Positions 15,768 to 24,398 of a DNA stretch of 64,000 nucleotides are shown in pieces. Origin of the DNA: Micromonospora terminaliae. Lineage in GTDB: Bacteria > Actinomycetota > Actinomycetes > Mycobacteriales > Micromonosporaceae. The first letter of the stretch is position 1; the number at the start of each line of letters is the position of its first letter. The notes under the pieces are model-generated. The model did not search any database. It was not told the DNA's origin and saw only the letters and a list, made by a program, of their open reading frames with translations. The position numbers and the translations under genes are program-made. The stretch covers positions 2,604,001-2,668,000 of the forward strand of contig NZ_CP045309.1 in the NCBI RefSeq assembly GCF_009671205.1. Reading direction: 5' to 3'.

Positions 15768-16826
15768 ATGGCGCAGGCGCCGCTGCGGGTGGGGTTGCTG
15801 GGGTACGGGATCGCCGGGCGGGTGTTCCACGCCCCGCTGGTCGCCGCCACGCCGGGCCTACGGCTGGACGCGGTCGTCACCCGCGACCCGGAGCGCCGCG
15901 CGCAGCTCGCGGCCGAGCACCCCGAAGCCCGGGTGCTCGACGACGCCGACCAGCTCTGGCAGGCCGCCGACGCCCTCGACCTGGTCGTGGTGGCCACCCC
16001 GAACCGGCAGCACGTCCCGATGGCGCGGGCCGCCCTGGCGGCCGGGCTGCCGGTGGTGGTGGACAAGCCGCTCGCGCCGACCGCCGCCGAGGGCCGCGCG
16101 CTGGTCGCCGAGGCGGCCGCCGCCGGGGTCCCCCTCACGGTGTTCCAGAACCGCCGCTGGGACGGCGACTTCCTGACCGTGCGCCGGCTCGTCGAGGCGG
16201 GCGAGCTGGGCCGCGTGGCCCGCTTCGAGTCCCGGTTCGAGCGGTGGCGACCCGCGATCAAGCCGGGCTGGCGGGAGAGCGCGGCGCCCGGCGAGGCCGG
16301 CGGCGCCCTGTTCGACCTCGGCGCCCACCTGGTCGACCAGGCGGTGCAGCTGTTCGGCCCGGTGCGGCAGGTCTACGCCGAGGTGGACCGGCGCCGGCCG
16401 GGCGCCGAGGTGGACGACGACGCGTTCGTGGCGCTGACCCACGTCGGCGGGGTCCGCTCCCACCTGTGGATGAGCGCCGTGACCGCCCAGCTCGGCCCGC
16501 GTTTCCGGGTGCTCGGCGACCGCGCCGCCTACACGACCTACGGGCTGGACCCGCAGGAGGCCGCGCTGCGCGACGGCGGCCGGCCCGGCACCCCCGGCTG
16601 GGGCGAGGTCGAACCCGACCGGTACGGCCGGCTCGGCGCCGACGGTGACCTGCGGGCGGTGCCCACCGAGGCGGGCCGGTACCAGGACTTCTACGCGCAC
16701 CTGGCGGCGGCGCTGCGCGACGGCGCGCCGCTGCCGGTGGACCCGGCGGACTCGGTCGGGGTGGTCGAGCTGATCGAACTGGCGCACCAGGCGGCCATGC
16801 GGGGCGTGACCCTGCCGGTGCTCTGA
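15768..16826 (+). CDS. Gfo/Idh/MocA-family oxidoreductase
   Basis: A 352-residue NAD(P)-dependent sugar/polyol-type dehydrogenase. The N-terminal Rossmann domain has VGLLGYGIAGRVFHAPL and VVVATPNRQHVPMARAALAAG. VVVDKPLAPT contains the conserved EKP-like segment (here DKP, Lys catalytic). The C-terminal alpha/beta domain has GGALFDLGAHLVDQAVQLFG with the usual Asp and His. This form is closest to the YdgJ/YvaA-like (scyllo-inositol dehydrogenase type) branch. The substrate is not certain. Start ATG 15768 has GGGGGGAC upstream. It converges on an MFS exporter gene with a 7-bp gap. Confidence 0.92.
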   Translation: MAQAPLRVGLLGYGIAGRVFHAPLVAATPGLRLDAVVTRDPERRAQLAAEHPEARVLDDADQLWQAADALDLVVVATPNRQHVPMARAALAAGLPVVVDKPLAPTAAEGRALVAEAAAAGVPLTVFQNRRWDGDFLTVRRLVEAGELGRVARFESRFERWRPAIKPGWRESAAPGEAGGALFDLGAHLVDQAVQLFGPVRQVYAEVDRRRPGAEVDDDAFVALTHVGGVRSHLWMSAVTAQLGPRFRVLGDRAAYTTYGLDPQEAALRDGGRPGTPGWGEVEPDRYGRLGADGDLRAVPTEAGRYQDFYAHLAAALRDGAPLPVDPADSVGVVELIELAHQAAMRGVTLPVL

Positions 16827-16833
16827 GGCCCGC

Positions 16834-18093
16834 TCAGGCGACCGCCGCCGGGGTGTCCCGGCCGTCCGGGGCCGGCTCGGCGTACGCGGCGGCCACGGTG
16901 GCCCGGTCGAACACCCGCCAGGTCGTGCCGATCACCGCCACGGCCACCACGAGCCCCACCCAGTAGGGCGCGGTGATCCCGAACCGGTCCGCGAGCACCC
17001 CGCCGAGCAACGCCCCGACGCAGTTGCCGCCCGCCGCGATGAACAGGGTGGTGCTGCCCACCCGCCCCATCAGCGCGGGCGGGGTGAGCCGCTGGCGCAG
17101 CGAGTTCGCGACGATGTTCCACAACGCGCTGTGCACCCCGAAGGCGAACAGCGCCACCCCGACCACCACGGCGTCGCGCGAGGCGGCCAGGGCCAGGTGC
17201 AGGCCGGCCTCGATCAGCAGGCCCACCCGCACCGTCCAGGTGGCGGTGATGGCGGCGATCAGCCGGTCGCCGACCGCCGACCCCAGCAGCCCGCCCACGG
17301 CCATGCAGGTGAACAGCGCCCCGTAGCCGACCGAGCCGAGGCCGAGCCGGTCGGTGGCGAGCAGCACCAGCACCGCGAGGGCGGCGGTCAGCGTGACGTT
17401 CAGCAGCCCGATCAGCAGGGCCATGGTCCGCAGCAGCCGCTGGGACAGCAGCCAGCGGAACCCCTCGGCGACCTCCGCCCGGACCGAGCGCCGCCCGCCC
17501 GCACCCGGCGCGCCCCGGTACGACCCGGCGAGCAGCCCGACGAGGACGGCGCTGAGCGCGTACGTGCCGGCATTCACGGCGAACGGGATGGCCGCGGCCA
17601 CCACGAAGAGGAAGCCGCCCAGCGGGCCGGCGACCATGTTCTGCATGATCTGGGTGCCGCCGCCCAGCCAGCCGTTGGCCCGTTCCAGGCGGGACCGGGG
17701 CACCACCGCCGGCACGACCGCCTGGGCCGCGGTGCGGAACACCACCTCACCGGTGTTGACCACGAACAGCACCACGTAGAGCAGCGGCACACCGGCCCGG
17801 CCGGTGACCAGCGCGGCGGCCAGCACGGCCAGGGCGGCGACCCGCACCCAGTCGATGACCACCATGAGCCGGCGCCGGTCCACCCGGTCCACCAGCACCC
17901 CGCCGGGCAGCGCGAACAGCAGCCAGGGCAGCCAGGCCACGGCGGCGCCGGCCGACACGGTCAGCGGATCGTCGGTCTGCGAGGCCACGTAGAGCGGCGC
18001 GGCCACCGTGGCCATCCCACTGCCCAGCGCCGACATGGTGCTGGCCGTCCAGAGCCGGGCGAAGCGCCCGTCGAGCCGATCCGTCCCCGTCAC
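16834..18093 (-). CDS. MFS transporter (EntS-like exporter)
   Basis: A 419-residue, about 12-helix major-facilitator protein. Recognisable points are the N-terminal FARLWTASTMSALGSGMATVAAPL, ALPGGVLVDRVDRRRLMVVID (MFS signature loop 2-3), NTGEVVFRTAAQAVVPAVVPRSRLERANG, and GRVGSTTLFIAAGGNCVGALLGG near the end. This pattern belongs to the EntS/DHA3 branch of drug or siderophore exporters. The C-terminal tail is short and cytosolic. No ligand-specific gene is beside it, so the substrate is unknown. It starts divergently to a PNPOx-like gene. Confidence 0.9.
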   Translation of the reverse strand: MTGTDRLDGRFARLWTASTMSALGSGMATVAAPLYVASQTDDPLTVSAGAAVAWLPWLLFALPGGVLVDRVDRRRLMVVIDWVRVAALAVLAAALVTGRAGVPLLYVVLFVVNTGEVVFRTAAQAVVPAVVPRSRLERANGWLGGGTQIMQNMVAGPLGGFLFVVAAAIPFAVNAGTYALSAVLVGLLAGSYRGAPGAGGRRSVRAEVAEGFRWLLSQRLLRTMALLIGLLNVTLTAALAVLVLLATDRLGLGSVGYGALFTCMAVGGLLGSAVGDRLIAAITATWTVRVGLLIEAGLHLALAASRDAVVVGVALFAFGVHSALWNIVANSLRQRLTPPALMGRVGSTTLFIAAGGNCVGALLGGVLADRFGITAPYWVGLVVAVAVIGTTWRVFDRATVAAAYAEPAPDGRDTPAAVA

Positions 18094-18171
18094 GGCGAGG
18101 CAACCTACCAGCCCCGGAGCGTCACCCGAACCGGGTTTCCCGCCGTCGCGGCCGCGATGAAAGGATCAAGC

Positions 18172-18693
18172 ATGCCCGTCACGAACCCCTGGCTCGCCGG
18201 CCCCGCGCCCACCGCCCGCCTCGACCGCGACCGCCTGGAGGAACGCATCCTCCACCTGCTCTCCACGCAGAACATGTGCGTGCTGGCCACCGCCGGCCCG
18301 GACGGGCCCCTCGCCACCCCCGTGCGCTACTTCCACCTGGACTTCACCCTGATGTTCACGGCGGTCGCCGACTCGCCGAAGATGCGCAACCTCGCCGCCG
18401 ACCCGCGCGTCTCGATCGGCGTCTTCGCGCCCCTGGTCGGGCAGGCCAGCAGCCGCGGCGCCCAGGTCTTCGGCCGGGCCCGGGTGCTGCACCCCGGCGA
18501 CCCCGGCTTCGACCGGCACTGGCCGGCGTACCGGTGGCAGTCCGACCACGTGGAGCGGTCCCGGTCCCTGGACGAGCCACCGGCCGGGCCGCTAGTGGTG
18601 GTGCCGGCCGAGCGGATCGTCTACACCGAACACTGGCTGCGCCGGGAGGGGTACGCGCCGCGCCAGTTCTGGCGGGCCGCCGGCCCCCGCTGA
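18172..18693 (+). CDS. Pyridoxamine-5'-phosphate-oxidase-fold protein
   Basis: A 173-residue split-barrel flavin/F420-type protein. The core is MCVLATAGPDGPLATPVRYFHLDFTLMFTAVADSPKMRNLAADPRVSIGVF, then GAQVFGRARVLHPGDPGF and the C-terminal IVYTEHWLRREGYAPRQFW. This family binds FMN, F420 or haem; the sequence alone does not decide which. I prefer ATG 18172 with AAAGGA seven to twelve bases upstream; an in-frame ATG at 18157 would add five residues. It lies 80 bp before pncB on the same strand. Confidence 0.85.
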   Translation: MPVTNPWLAGPAPTARLDRDRLEERILHLLSTQNMCVLATAGPDGPLATPVRYFHLDFTLMFTAVADSPKMRNLAADPRVSIGVFAPLVGQASSRGAQVFGRARVLHPGDPGFDRHWPAYRWQSDHVERSRSLDEPPAGPLVVVPAERIVYTEHWLRREGYAPRQFWRAAGPR

Positions 18694-18773
18694 GCCGCCC
18701 GTGGCGGATCTCCTGTTTCCCGTACGCCTCGCCACCGGATGGATCACAGTGGTGGCGTGGTGGAGGAGGTGGC

Positions 18774-20105
18774 ATGACGGGACTGCGGACCGACCTGTAC
18801 GAGCTGCGGATGGCGGCCAGCTACCTGCGCCGCGGCATGACGGAGCAGGCCACGTTCAGCCTCTTCGTCCGCCGGCTGCCGCACCGGCGCGGGTTCCTGG
18901 TCGCCGCCGGGCTGGCCGAGGCGCTGGCGTTCCTGGAGGACTTCGCCTTCGACGACACCGAGCTGGGCCACCTGCGCGACGTCCTCGGGTTCGACGAGCC
19001 GGCCCTGACGGCCCTGGCCGGGCTGCGGTTCACCGGCGACGTGTGGGCCGTGCCGGAGGGTCGCGTGGTCTTCGCCGACGAGCCGCTGCTGGAGGTCACC
19101 GCGCCGATCGCCGAGGCACAGCTCGTGGAGACGGGCGTGCTGAACCTGATCACGTTCCACACGACGGTGGCCACCAAGGCGGCCCGCTGCCGGCTCGCCG
19201 CCGGCGGCGCACAGCTGGTCGACTTCGCGTTCCGGCGTACCCACGGGATCGAGGCCGGCGCGGGCGTGGCACGGGCGTCGGCCATCGCCGGCTTCGCCGC
19301 GACCAGCGACGTCGAGGCCGCCATGCGGTACGGGATCGCCCCGTCCGGGACCATGGCCCACTCGTACGTGGAGGCGTTCCCGGACGAGCGGGCGGCGTTC
19401 CGGGCGTTCGCGGCCGACTTCCCCACGAATCCGATCTTCCTGGTGGACACCTACGACACGCCCGCCGGAGTCCGGGCCGCCGTCGACGTCGTCACCGAAC
19501 TCGGGTTGACCGGCCCGCTCGGCGTACGGCTCGACTCCGGCGACCTCGGGGCGCTGGCCCGGGAGGCCCGGGCGATCCTCGACGAGGCCGGGCTGCGGCA
19601 GGCCACGATCATCGCCAGCGGCAGCCTCGACGAGGACGTCATCGCGGGGCTCGTGGCGCAGGGCGCACCGATCGACGGGTACGGCGTGGGCACCAAGATG
19701 GGCGTCTCGTACGACGCGCCGTCGCTGGACAGCGCCTACAAGCTGGTCGCCTACGGTGACCGGCCGGTGCTGAAGCTGTCCCCGGGCAAAGCCACCCTGC
19801 CCGCCGCCAAGCAGGTCTTCCGTGCTCCGACCGGCGCGGCGGGAGACGTGGTGGGGCTGCGGGACGAGCCACCACCGGACGGCCGGGAGCCGCTGCTGGT
19901 GCAGGTCATGCGCGGTGGCCGCCGGCTCGACACCGCCGACCCCGCCGAGGCGGTCCGCGCCGCCCGTGGCCGCTTCGACGCCGATCTCGACTGGCTGCCG
20001 GAGCCGGCCCGCCGGCTGACCGACCCGGCGCCGCCAACCGTGACGGTCAGCCCGGCGCTGGCGGCGCTGCACGAGCGGGTGGCCGCGCGACTCGGGCGCC
20101 ACTAG
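18774..20105 (+). CDS. pncB: Nicotinate phosphoribosyltransferase
   Basis: A 443-residue enzyme that joins nicotinic acid and PRPP to nicotinate mononucleotide with ATP hydrolysis, in NAD salvage. Signatures in order: RTDLYELRMAASYLRRGM (N-terminal TDLYE..M), LLEVTAPIAEAQLVET, NLITFHTTVATKAARC, FAFRRTHGIEAG (active-site His), GTMAHSYVEAFPDE, LVDTYDTPAGVRAAV, GVRLDSGDL and DGYGVGTKMGVS (phosphate-binding end). Length fits the family. Start ATG 18774 follows a strong GGAGGAGG. The upstream PNPOx-like gene may share its transcript. Confidence 0.96.
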   Translation: MTGLRTDLYELRMAASYLRRGMTEQATFSLFVRRLPHRRGFLVAAGLAEALAFLEDFAFDDTELGHLRDVLGFDEPALTALAGLRFTGDVWAVPEGRVVFADEPLLEVTAPIAEAQLVETGVLNLITFHTTVATKAARCRLAAGGAQLVDFAFRRTHGIEAGAGVARASAIAGFAATSDVEAAMRYGIAPSGTMAHSYVEAFPDERAAFRAFAADFPTNPIFLVDTYDTPAGVRAAVDVVTELGLTGPLGVRLDSGDLGALAREARAILDEAGLRQATIIASGSLDEDVIAGLVAQGAPIDGYGVGTKMGVSYDAPSLDSAYKLVAYGDRPVLKLSPGKATLPAAKQVFRAPTGAAGDVVGLRDEPPPDGREPLLVQVMRGGRRLDTADPAEAVRAARGRFDADLDWLPEPARRLTDPAPPTVTVSPALAALHERVAARLGRH

Positions 20106-20159
20106 CCGGAACGACCCGGCCGGCCCGATGACGGCGACGGCCGGCGCATACTGCCCGGC

Positions 20160-20669
20160 ATGCGCGTGCCGTTTCCCGAGCCCGGCCCGTCGTCGGACGT
20201 GCCGGCGCTGTTCCTCACCTACCTCGACTACTACCGGGACACCGTCGCCGATCGCGTCGCCGGGCTGACCGACGCGCAGGTCCGCACCGCCCTGGTGCCG
20301 TCCGGCTGGACGCCCGCCGAGCTGCTGAAGCACCTGGCCTTCATGGAGCGGCGCTGGCTGGTCTGGGGCTTCCTCGGCGAGCCGGTGCCGGACCCGTGGG
20401 GCGACCGGGCCGACGACCGCTGGCACGTGGCTCCCGGCGAGACCGTCGCCGGCCTGGTGGCCACGCTGCACGAGGGCGGACGGCGGACCCGGGAGATCGT
20501 CGAGGCCACCCCGCTGGACTCCCCCGCCGCCCTGGGCGGCCGGTTCACCGACCCGGCACGGCGTCCCACCCTCGCGGCGATCCTCTTCCACGTCCTTCAG
20601 GAGTACTCCCGGCACGCCGGCCATCTCGACATCGCCCGCGAGCTGGCCGACGGCCGGACCGGGGAATGA
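20160..20669 (+). CDS. DinB/DUF664-family protein
   Basis: A 169-residue four-helix-bundle protein of the DinB superfamily, several of whose actinobacterial members are mycothiol-dependent enzymes. Likely metal-ligand positions are in LLKHLAFMERRW and in VLQEYSRHAGHLDIAREL (His near the end of each helix), as in DUF664 proteins. No membrane segment is present. The start ATG 20160 is 54 bp past the end of pncB, so co-transcription is possible. The substrate is unknown. Confidence 0.88.
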   Translation: MRVPFPEPGPSSDVPALFLTYLDYYRDTVADRVAGLTDAQVRTALVPSGWTPAELLKHLAFMERRWLVWGFLGEPVPDPWGDRADDRWHVAPGETVAGLVATLHEGGRRTREIVEATPLDSPAALGGRFTDPARRPTLAAILFHVLQEYSRHAGHLDIARELADGRTGE

Positions 20670-20758
20670 TCGCCCGGCGCGGATGCATCCCCGTGCTGCC
20701 GTCCGGGCCCGCACACCCGCTAGGGCATCCTAGGAGGCTAGCCGTCTGGCCGAGGCTG

Positions 20759-20810
20759 GACAGGCAGCCGGATGGTTGCGTATGGTCGTGACAGGCAGCC
20801 GGATGGTTGC
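20759..20810. promoter_or_regulatory. Tandem operators upstream of the ArsR-SRPBCC gene
   Basis: A 21-bp sequence occurs twice without change, at 20759-20779 and 20790-20810 (31-bp period). Each holds an interrupted palindrome GCA-N-CC-N4-GG-N-TGC. The spacer contains TATGGT (20781-20786), a likely -10 element about 46 bp before the GTG at 20832. A weaker third likeness (GGAAGCCGGGTGG) covers the start codon. The layout fits cooperative autorepression by the ArsR-type domain encoded next. Confidence 0.75.
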
Positions 20811-20831
20811 CTTTTGCGGGAAGGAAGCCGG

Positions 20832-21656
20832 GTGGACGACGTGTTCCGGGCGCTCGCCGACACCAGTCGGCGGCGGCTGCTCGACCGCCTCAACCTCCGC
20901 AACGGCCAGAGCCTGCGTGAGCTGAGCGCCGGCCTCGACATGACCCGGCAGTCGGTGAGCAAGCACCTGGCCGTGCTGGAGGCCGCCGGCCTCGTCACCA
21001 CCACCCGACAGGGGCGGGAGAAGCTGCACCACCTCAACGCCGCCCCGATCAACGCCGTCGCGGACCGGTGGATCGGCCGGTACGACCGGGCGCGGGCACA
21101 GGCCCTCGCCGACCTGCGGACAGCATTGGAGGGGCAGCCCGTGACGAGCCCGACGTTCGTCTACACCACCTACATCCGCACCACCCCGGAGCGGCTCTGG
21201 ACGGCGCTCACGGCGCCGGAGTTCACCCGCCGCTACTGGGGCGGTGTCACCCTGGTCTCCGACTGGCGGCCCGGCTCGCCCCTGCTCTGGCAGGACACAC
21301 CGGACGCCGAGCCGAAGGATCTCGGGCAGCGGGTGCTGGAGGCCGAGCCCTACCGGCGGCTCGCGTACACCTGGCACGGCTTCCAGCCCGAGCACGCGGC
21401 GCACTTCGGCTGGTCCGACGAGGAGTTCGCCGCCCGGCTCGGCGAGCGCCGCTCGAAGGTGACCTTCGACCTCGCGCCGCACGGCGAGACCGTCCGGCTG
21501 ACCGTCACCCACGACGACTTCTCGCCGGACAGCGAGATGCACCGGGCCATCAGCGGGCAGCTGACCGGCAGCGGCGGCTGGCCGGAGCTGCTGGCCAGCC
21601 TCAAGAGCCTGCTGGAGACCGGCGCGCCGCTGCCGGAGCCGGTGGCGGCCGACTGA
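20832..21656 (+). CDS. ArsR-type HTH fused to SRPBCC (AHSA1-like) domain
   Basis: A 274-residue two-domain protein. Residues 1-90 are an ArsR winged helix (FRALADTSRRRLLDRLNLRNGQSL, SAGLDMTRQSVSKHLAVLEAAGLV, REKLHHLN) with no metal-binding CxC. Residues about 105-265 are an SRPBCC/AHSA1 ligand-binding barrel (TYIRTTPERLWTALTAPEFTRRYWGG, VTLTVTHDDF-like strand VRLTVTHDDFSP). This is a known self-contained one-component regulator design. GTG 20832 is chosen because it follows GGGAAGGAAG and directly precedes the HTH. Tandem perfect operators lie upstream, so it is probably autoregulated. A terminator follows. Confidence 0.9.
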   Translation: MDDVFRALADTSRRRLLDRLNLRNGQSLRELSAGLDMTRQSVSKHLAVLEAAGLVTTTRQGREKLHHLNAAPINAVADRWIGRYDRARAQALADLRTALEGQPVTSPTFVYTTYIRTTPERLWTALTAPEFTRRYWGGVTLVSDWRPGSPLLWQDTPDAEPKDLGQRVLEAEPYRRLAYTWHGFQPEHAAHFGWSDEEFAARLGERRSKVTFDLAPHGETVRLTVTHDDFSPDSEMHRAISGQLTGSGGWPELLASLKSLLETGAPLPEPVAAD

Positions 21657-21692
21657 GCCGGGGCTGCCCTCCCCCGTGGCGGCAGCCCCGGC
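21657..21692. terminator. Bidirectional terminator
   Basis: A 12-bp perfect inverted repeat (21657-21668 and 21681-21692, arms starting GCCGGGGCTG) with a 12-nt loop lies between the convergent ArsR-SRPBCC and DUF6069-like genes. Confidence 0.75.
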
Positions 21693-21700
21693 CCGCCGGC

Positions 21701-22123
21701 TCAGCGGCGGGCGGTGCGCCGCAGCAGCGGCACGAGCACGGCGGCGGCCACCAGGTGCAGGGCGACCAGGGTGAGGGTCGCCGCCGTGCCCGCTCCCCCG
21801 CCCAGCGGGCCGAGCAGCGACACCAGCAGCACCAGCCCGGCCACGCCGGTCCACGCGGCGCGCGCCCGGGCCGTGAACCGCTCCAGCAGGGCCAGCAGCG
21901 CCCACGCCGCCAGGCCGGCGAGCAGGGTGCTGGCCCCGACCGCGACCGCGGTGACGGACTGTTCGGTCCCGCCGGTGCGTACGACCGGGTCGACTCCGGC
22001 CACGGGGACGGCGGCGACCCACCCGGTCAGGGTGGCCGCGGTGGTGGCGAGCACCGCCAGGGCGCGGTCGCGGCGGCGCGCCGGACGGGCGGCGGGGACG
22101 GCGGGGGCAATGGTGGTGTCCAT
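21701..22123 (-). CDS. DUF6069-like small membrane protein
   Basis: A 140-residue membrane protein with four hydrophobic segments: LAVLATTAATLTGWVAAVPVAG, AVGASTLLAGLAAWALLALLE, WTGVAGLVLLVSLLGPLG, and TLTLVALHLVAAAVLVPLL ending RRTARR. The four-helix arrangement with the conserved external Pro/Gly-rich loop resembles DUF6069 proteins, whose function is unknown. I set the start at ATG 22123, which has CTGGAGGT upstream; the frame is open further but those residues look random. It lies divergent from the two-component kinase gene. Confidence 0.8.
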   Translation of the reverse strand: MDTTIAPAVPAARPARRRDRALAVLATTAATLTGWVAAVPVAGVDPVVRTGGTEQSVTAVAVGASTLLAGLAAWALLALLERFTARARAAWTGVAGLVLLVSLLGPLGGGAGTAATLTLVALHLVAAAVLVPLLRRTARR

Positions 22124-22283
22124 CGGTGCGTACCTCCAGGAGCGGAATCGGTCACCAGGGACGCTAGGCCCGCGCCGGGGGCGAGCGGATCGCGCCGCGG
22201 ACCGGTTCACGGCTCCGTCCCGGGGACCAGATCCGGCCCGGATCTCCGTCTGGCGACCGATGAGCCCGAGCCGGTACGCGGCC

Positions 22284-22297
22284 TAGCATCCGGGGCG
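22284..22297 (+). promoter_or_regulatory. -10 element for a leaderless sensor-kinase mRNA
   Basis: TAGCAT (22284-22289) ends 8 bases before the GTG start at 22297, with no Shine-Dalgarno between. That is the usual spacing for a leaderless actinobacterial transcript beginning at the start codon. Confidence 0.45.
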
Positions 22298-23424
22298 TGA
22301 ACTCCCGGCCTCACCCCCGTAACCTGCTGCTGCTCGACGGCGGCTTCGCCGCCGTGATGCTCACCATCGCCCTGGCCGTGCTGCTCGCCCCGGGCACGCC
22401 CCCGGCCTCGGCCGGCGGGACCGCCGCCGCGGCCGGCCTCGCCGCCGTGCAGGCCAGCTGTCTGCTGTGGATCCGCCGGCGACCGGGGTACGCGCTCGCG
22501 GTGGCCGCCCTGGCCGGTGTCGGGCTGGAGGTGCTCTGCCCCCCGCTCGGCTGGCTGGGCCTGGTCAACGTGCCGCTGGCCTACGTCGCCCGGCTCCGCC
22601 CGCCCCGGTTCTCGCTGGTCGCGCTGGGGCTGCTGCTCCTCCCCACGCCGTGGGAGCTGGTCACCGGCGGCTGGCGGGACCTGCTGTTCGCGTGGACCGC
22701 GCTGGGTCTCGGCTGGGCCCTCGGCGAGCTGCAACGGGGGCACTTCCAGCGCCGCCACGACCGGCAGCGCCAGGTGCTGGCCCGGGAGCGGGAGCGGATC
22801 TCCCGTGAGCTGCACGACGTGGTGGCGCACCACGTGGCGGTCATCGCCGTGCAGGCCGCCGCCGCCGAGGACGTCTTCGACGCGTACCCGGAGCGGGCCC
22901 GGGCCGCGCTCGGCGCGATCCACACGGCGGCCCGGTCGGCGCTCACCGAGCTGCGGTCGATGCTGCACGCGCTGGCCGCCGACGACGGCACGGATCCGGA
23001 CGGGCCGCAGCCCGGCCTCGCGCAGCTCGACGCCCTCGCCGACGCCGTCCGGGCGGTGGGCCTGGAGGTCACATTGGACCGGGACGCCGGCGCCGAGGCC
23101 CTGCCCGGCGGGGTGCAGCTGTCGGCGTACCGGATCGTCCAGGAGTCGCTGACCAACGCGCTGCGGCACAGCCACGCCAGCCGGGCCGACGTCAGCGTCC
23201 GCTACGGTGACGGCGTGCTGAGCCTGGCGGTGGTCGACGACGGCACGGGCCCGCCGCGCCGCATCGGTGCGGGCGCGGGCCGGGGCATCGTGGGGATGCG
23301 CGAGCGGGCCCGGCTGCTGGGCGGCACGCTGGAGGCCGGTCCCCTGCCCTCCGGCGGGTTCCGCGTCGCCGCCCGCCTTCCCGTGGCGGCAGAGCGAGCC
23401 CCACGAACCGAGGTGGCACAGTGA
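22297..23424 (+). CDS. NarL-type sensor histidine kinase
   Basis: A 375-residue membrane histidine kinase. Four to five hydrophobic segments occupy residues about 10-145. The DHp_3 phosphoacceptor is ERERISRELHDVVAHHVAV with His173. The HATPase_c part has an N box YRIVQESLTNALRHSHAS, then VVDDGTGPP and GRGIVGMRERARLLGGTLEAG. This is the HPK7/NarX-like subfamily. It shares GTGA with the downstream response regulator (4-bp overlap), so the two form one operon and a cognate pair. No extracellular sensor domain is visible; the stimulus is probably in or near the membrane. Confidence 0.95.
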   Translation: MNSRPHPRNLLLLDGGFAAVMLTIALAVLLAPGTPPASAGGTAAAAGLAAVQASCLLWIRRRPGYALAVAALAGVGLEVLCPPLGWLGLVNVPLAYVARLRPPRFSLVALGLLLLPTPWELVTGGWRDLLFAWTALGLGWALGELQRGHFQRRHDRQRQVLARERERISRELHDVVAHHVAVIAVQAAAAEDVFDAYPERARAALGAIHTAARSALTELRSMLHALAADDGTDPDGPQPGLAQLDALADAVRAVGLEVTLDRDAGAEALPGGVQLSAYRIVQESLTNALRHSHASRADVSVRYGDGVLSLAVVDDGTGPPRRIGAGAGRGIVGMRERARLLGGTLEAGPLPSGGFRVAARLPVAAERAPRTEVAQ

Positions 23425-24095
23425 GCGGGAGCGTCCGGGTGGTGATCGCGGACGACCAGGAGCTCATCCGCGCGGGGCTCGCGATGGTGATCGACGCGCG
23501 GCCCGACCTGACCGTGGTGGGCGAGGCCGCCGACGGGGTCGAGGCCGTGGCCGTGGCGAACCGGACCCGCCCCGACGTGGTGCTCATGGACGTGCGGATG
23601 CCCCGGCAGGACGGCATCGCCGCCACCCGCGAGCTGGTGTCCGGCGGCAACCCGGCGCGGGTGGTCATGCTCACGACCTTCGACCTCGACGAGCACGTGT
23701 ACGCGGCGCTGCGCGCGGGTGCCAGCGCCTTCCTGCTCAAGGACACCCGCCCGGCCGACCTGGCCGAGGCGGTGCGGGTGGTGGCGCGGGGCGAGGCGCT
23801 GCTGGCGCCGACGGTGACCCGCCGGCTGCTGGACCGGTTCGCCGACCGGCTGCCCGGCGCGTCCGGCGATCGGGGGCGGCTCGCCGCACTCACCGCCCGC
23901 GAGGTGGAGGTGCTGACGCTCGCGGCGCGGGCACTGTCCAATGCGGAGATAGCCGAGCGGCTGTACCTGAGCACCGCCACCGTGAAGACGCACGTGTCCG
24001 CCATCCTCACGAAGCTCGGCCTGCGGGACCGGATCCAGGCGGTGGTCTTCGCCTACGACGTGGGCCTGGTCCGGCCCGAGCCGCCGCCCCGCTGA
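23421..24095 (+). CDS. NarL/LuxR-type response regulator
   Basis: A 224-residue response regulator. The receiver domain (1-125) has acidic D11-D12, phospho-acceptor D57 (VVLMDVRMPRQDG), TTFDLDEHVY and the conserved Lys in AFLLKDTRP. The LuxR helix-turn-helix (about 150-215) has LTAREVEVLTLAARALSNAEIAERLYLSTATVKTHVSAILTKLGLRDRIQAV in standard order. It overlaps the kinase gene by 4 bp and is its partner. A target is not obvious, although the flanking DUF6069-like membrane gene is divergent from the operon and could be one. Confidence 0.96.
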   Translation: MSGSVRVVIADDQELIRAGLAMVIDARPDLTVVGEAADGVEAVAVANRTRPDVVLMDVRMPRQDGIAATRELVSGGNPARVVMLTTFDLDEHVYAALRAGASAFLLKDTRPADLAEAVRVVARGEALLAPTVTRRLLDRFADRLPGASGDRGRLAALTAREVEVLTLAARALSNAEIAERLYLSTATVKTHVSAILTKLGLRDRIQAVVFAYDVGLVRPEPPPR

Positions 24096-24398
24096 CGTTC
24101 GCCCGGGTCCGGTCGACCACCCCAGCGCGGGCCGAACCGGACAGACGCGCCGGCACCGTCGGGACGGGACGTTCCACGCACGGCCGGACGAGCCGCCGTG
24201 CCCGGTGCCCGGGCTGGGCGGGCATGTCCGTCGCACCCGGGAGCGACCGGGAACACGTGACGACGGCGAAGATTTCTCAATTACGCCGAGTGACCGCCGC
24301 AACCCTCCTAGTGTTGGCCACACCGGTGCTAGTCACGGAGTTGGCCACCCGAACGACGTCCCACGCAGACAGCGGACGAAAAGTGAGGGAAGACGCGG
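24096..24398. other. 303-bp intergenic region
   Basis: No convincing gene is seen. It contains the least GC-rich stretch near here (about 24269-24285, GAAGATTTCTCAATTACG), two copies of TTGGCCAC 27 bp apart (24314-24321 and 24341-24348), and short stems such as GTCGC...GCGAC near 24230. Candidate -10 hexamers TAGTGT (24309) and TAGTCA (24330) lack good -35 partners. It probably holds the promoter and leader of the surface-protein gene at 24399. Confidence 0.5.

Noticed and set aside
18744..20714. A 656-codon minus-strand frame opposite pncB and the DinB-like gene
   Set aside because: It is the antisense shadow of two well-supported plus-strand genes; its residue composition (Arg/Gly/Ala/His runs) has no recognisable domain.
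24096..24398. A riboswitch (c-di-AMP type) in the leader of the surface-protein gene
   Set aside because: I could not match the conserved motifs of the known class; only short unrelated stems are visible.
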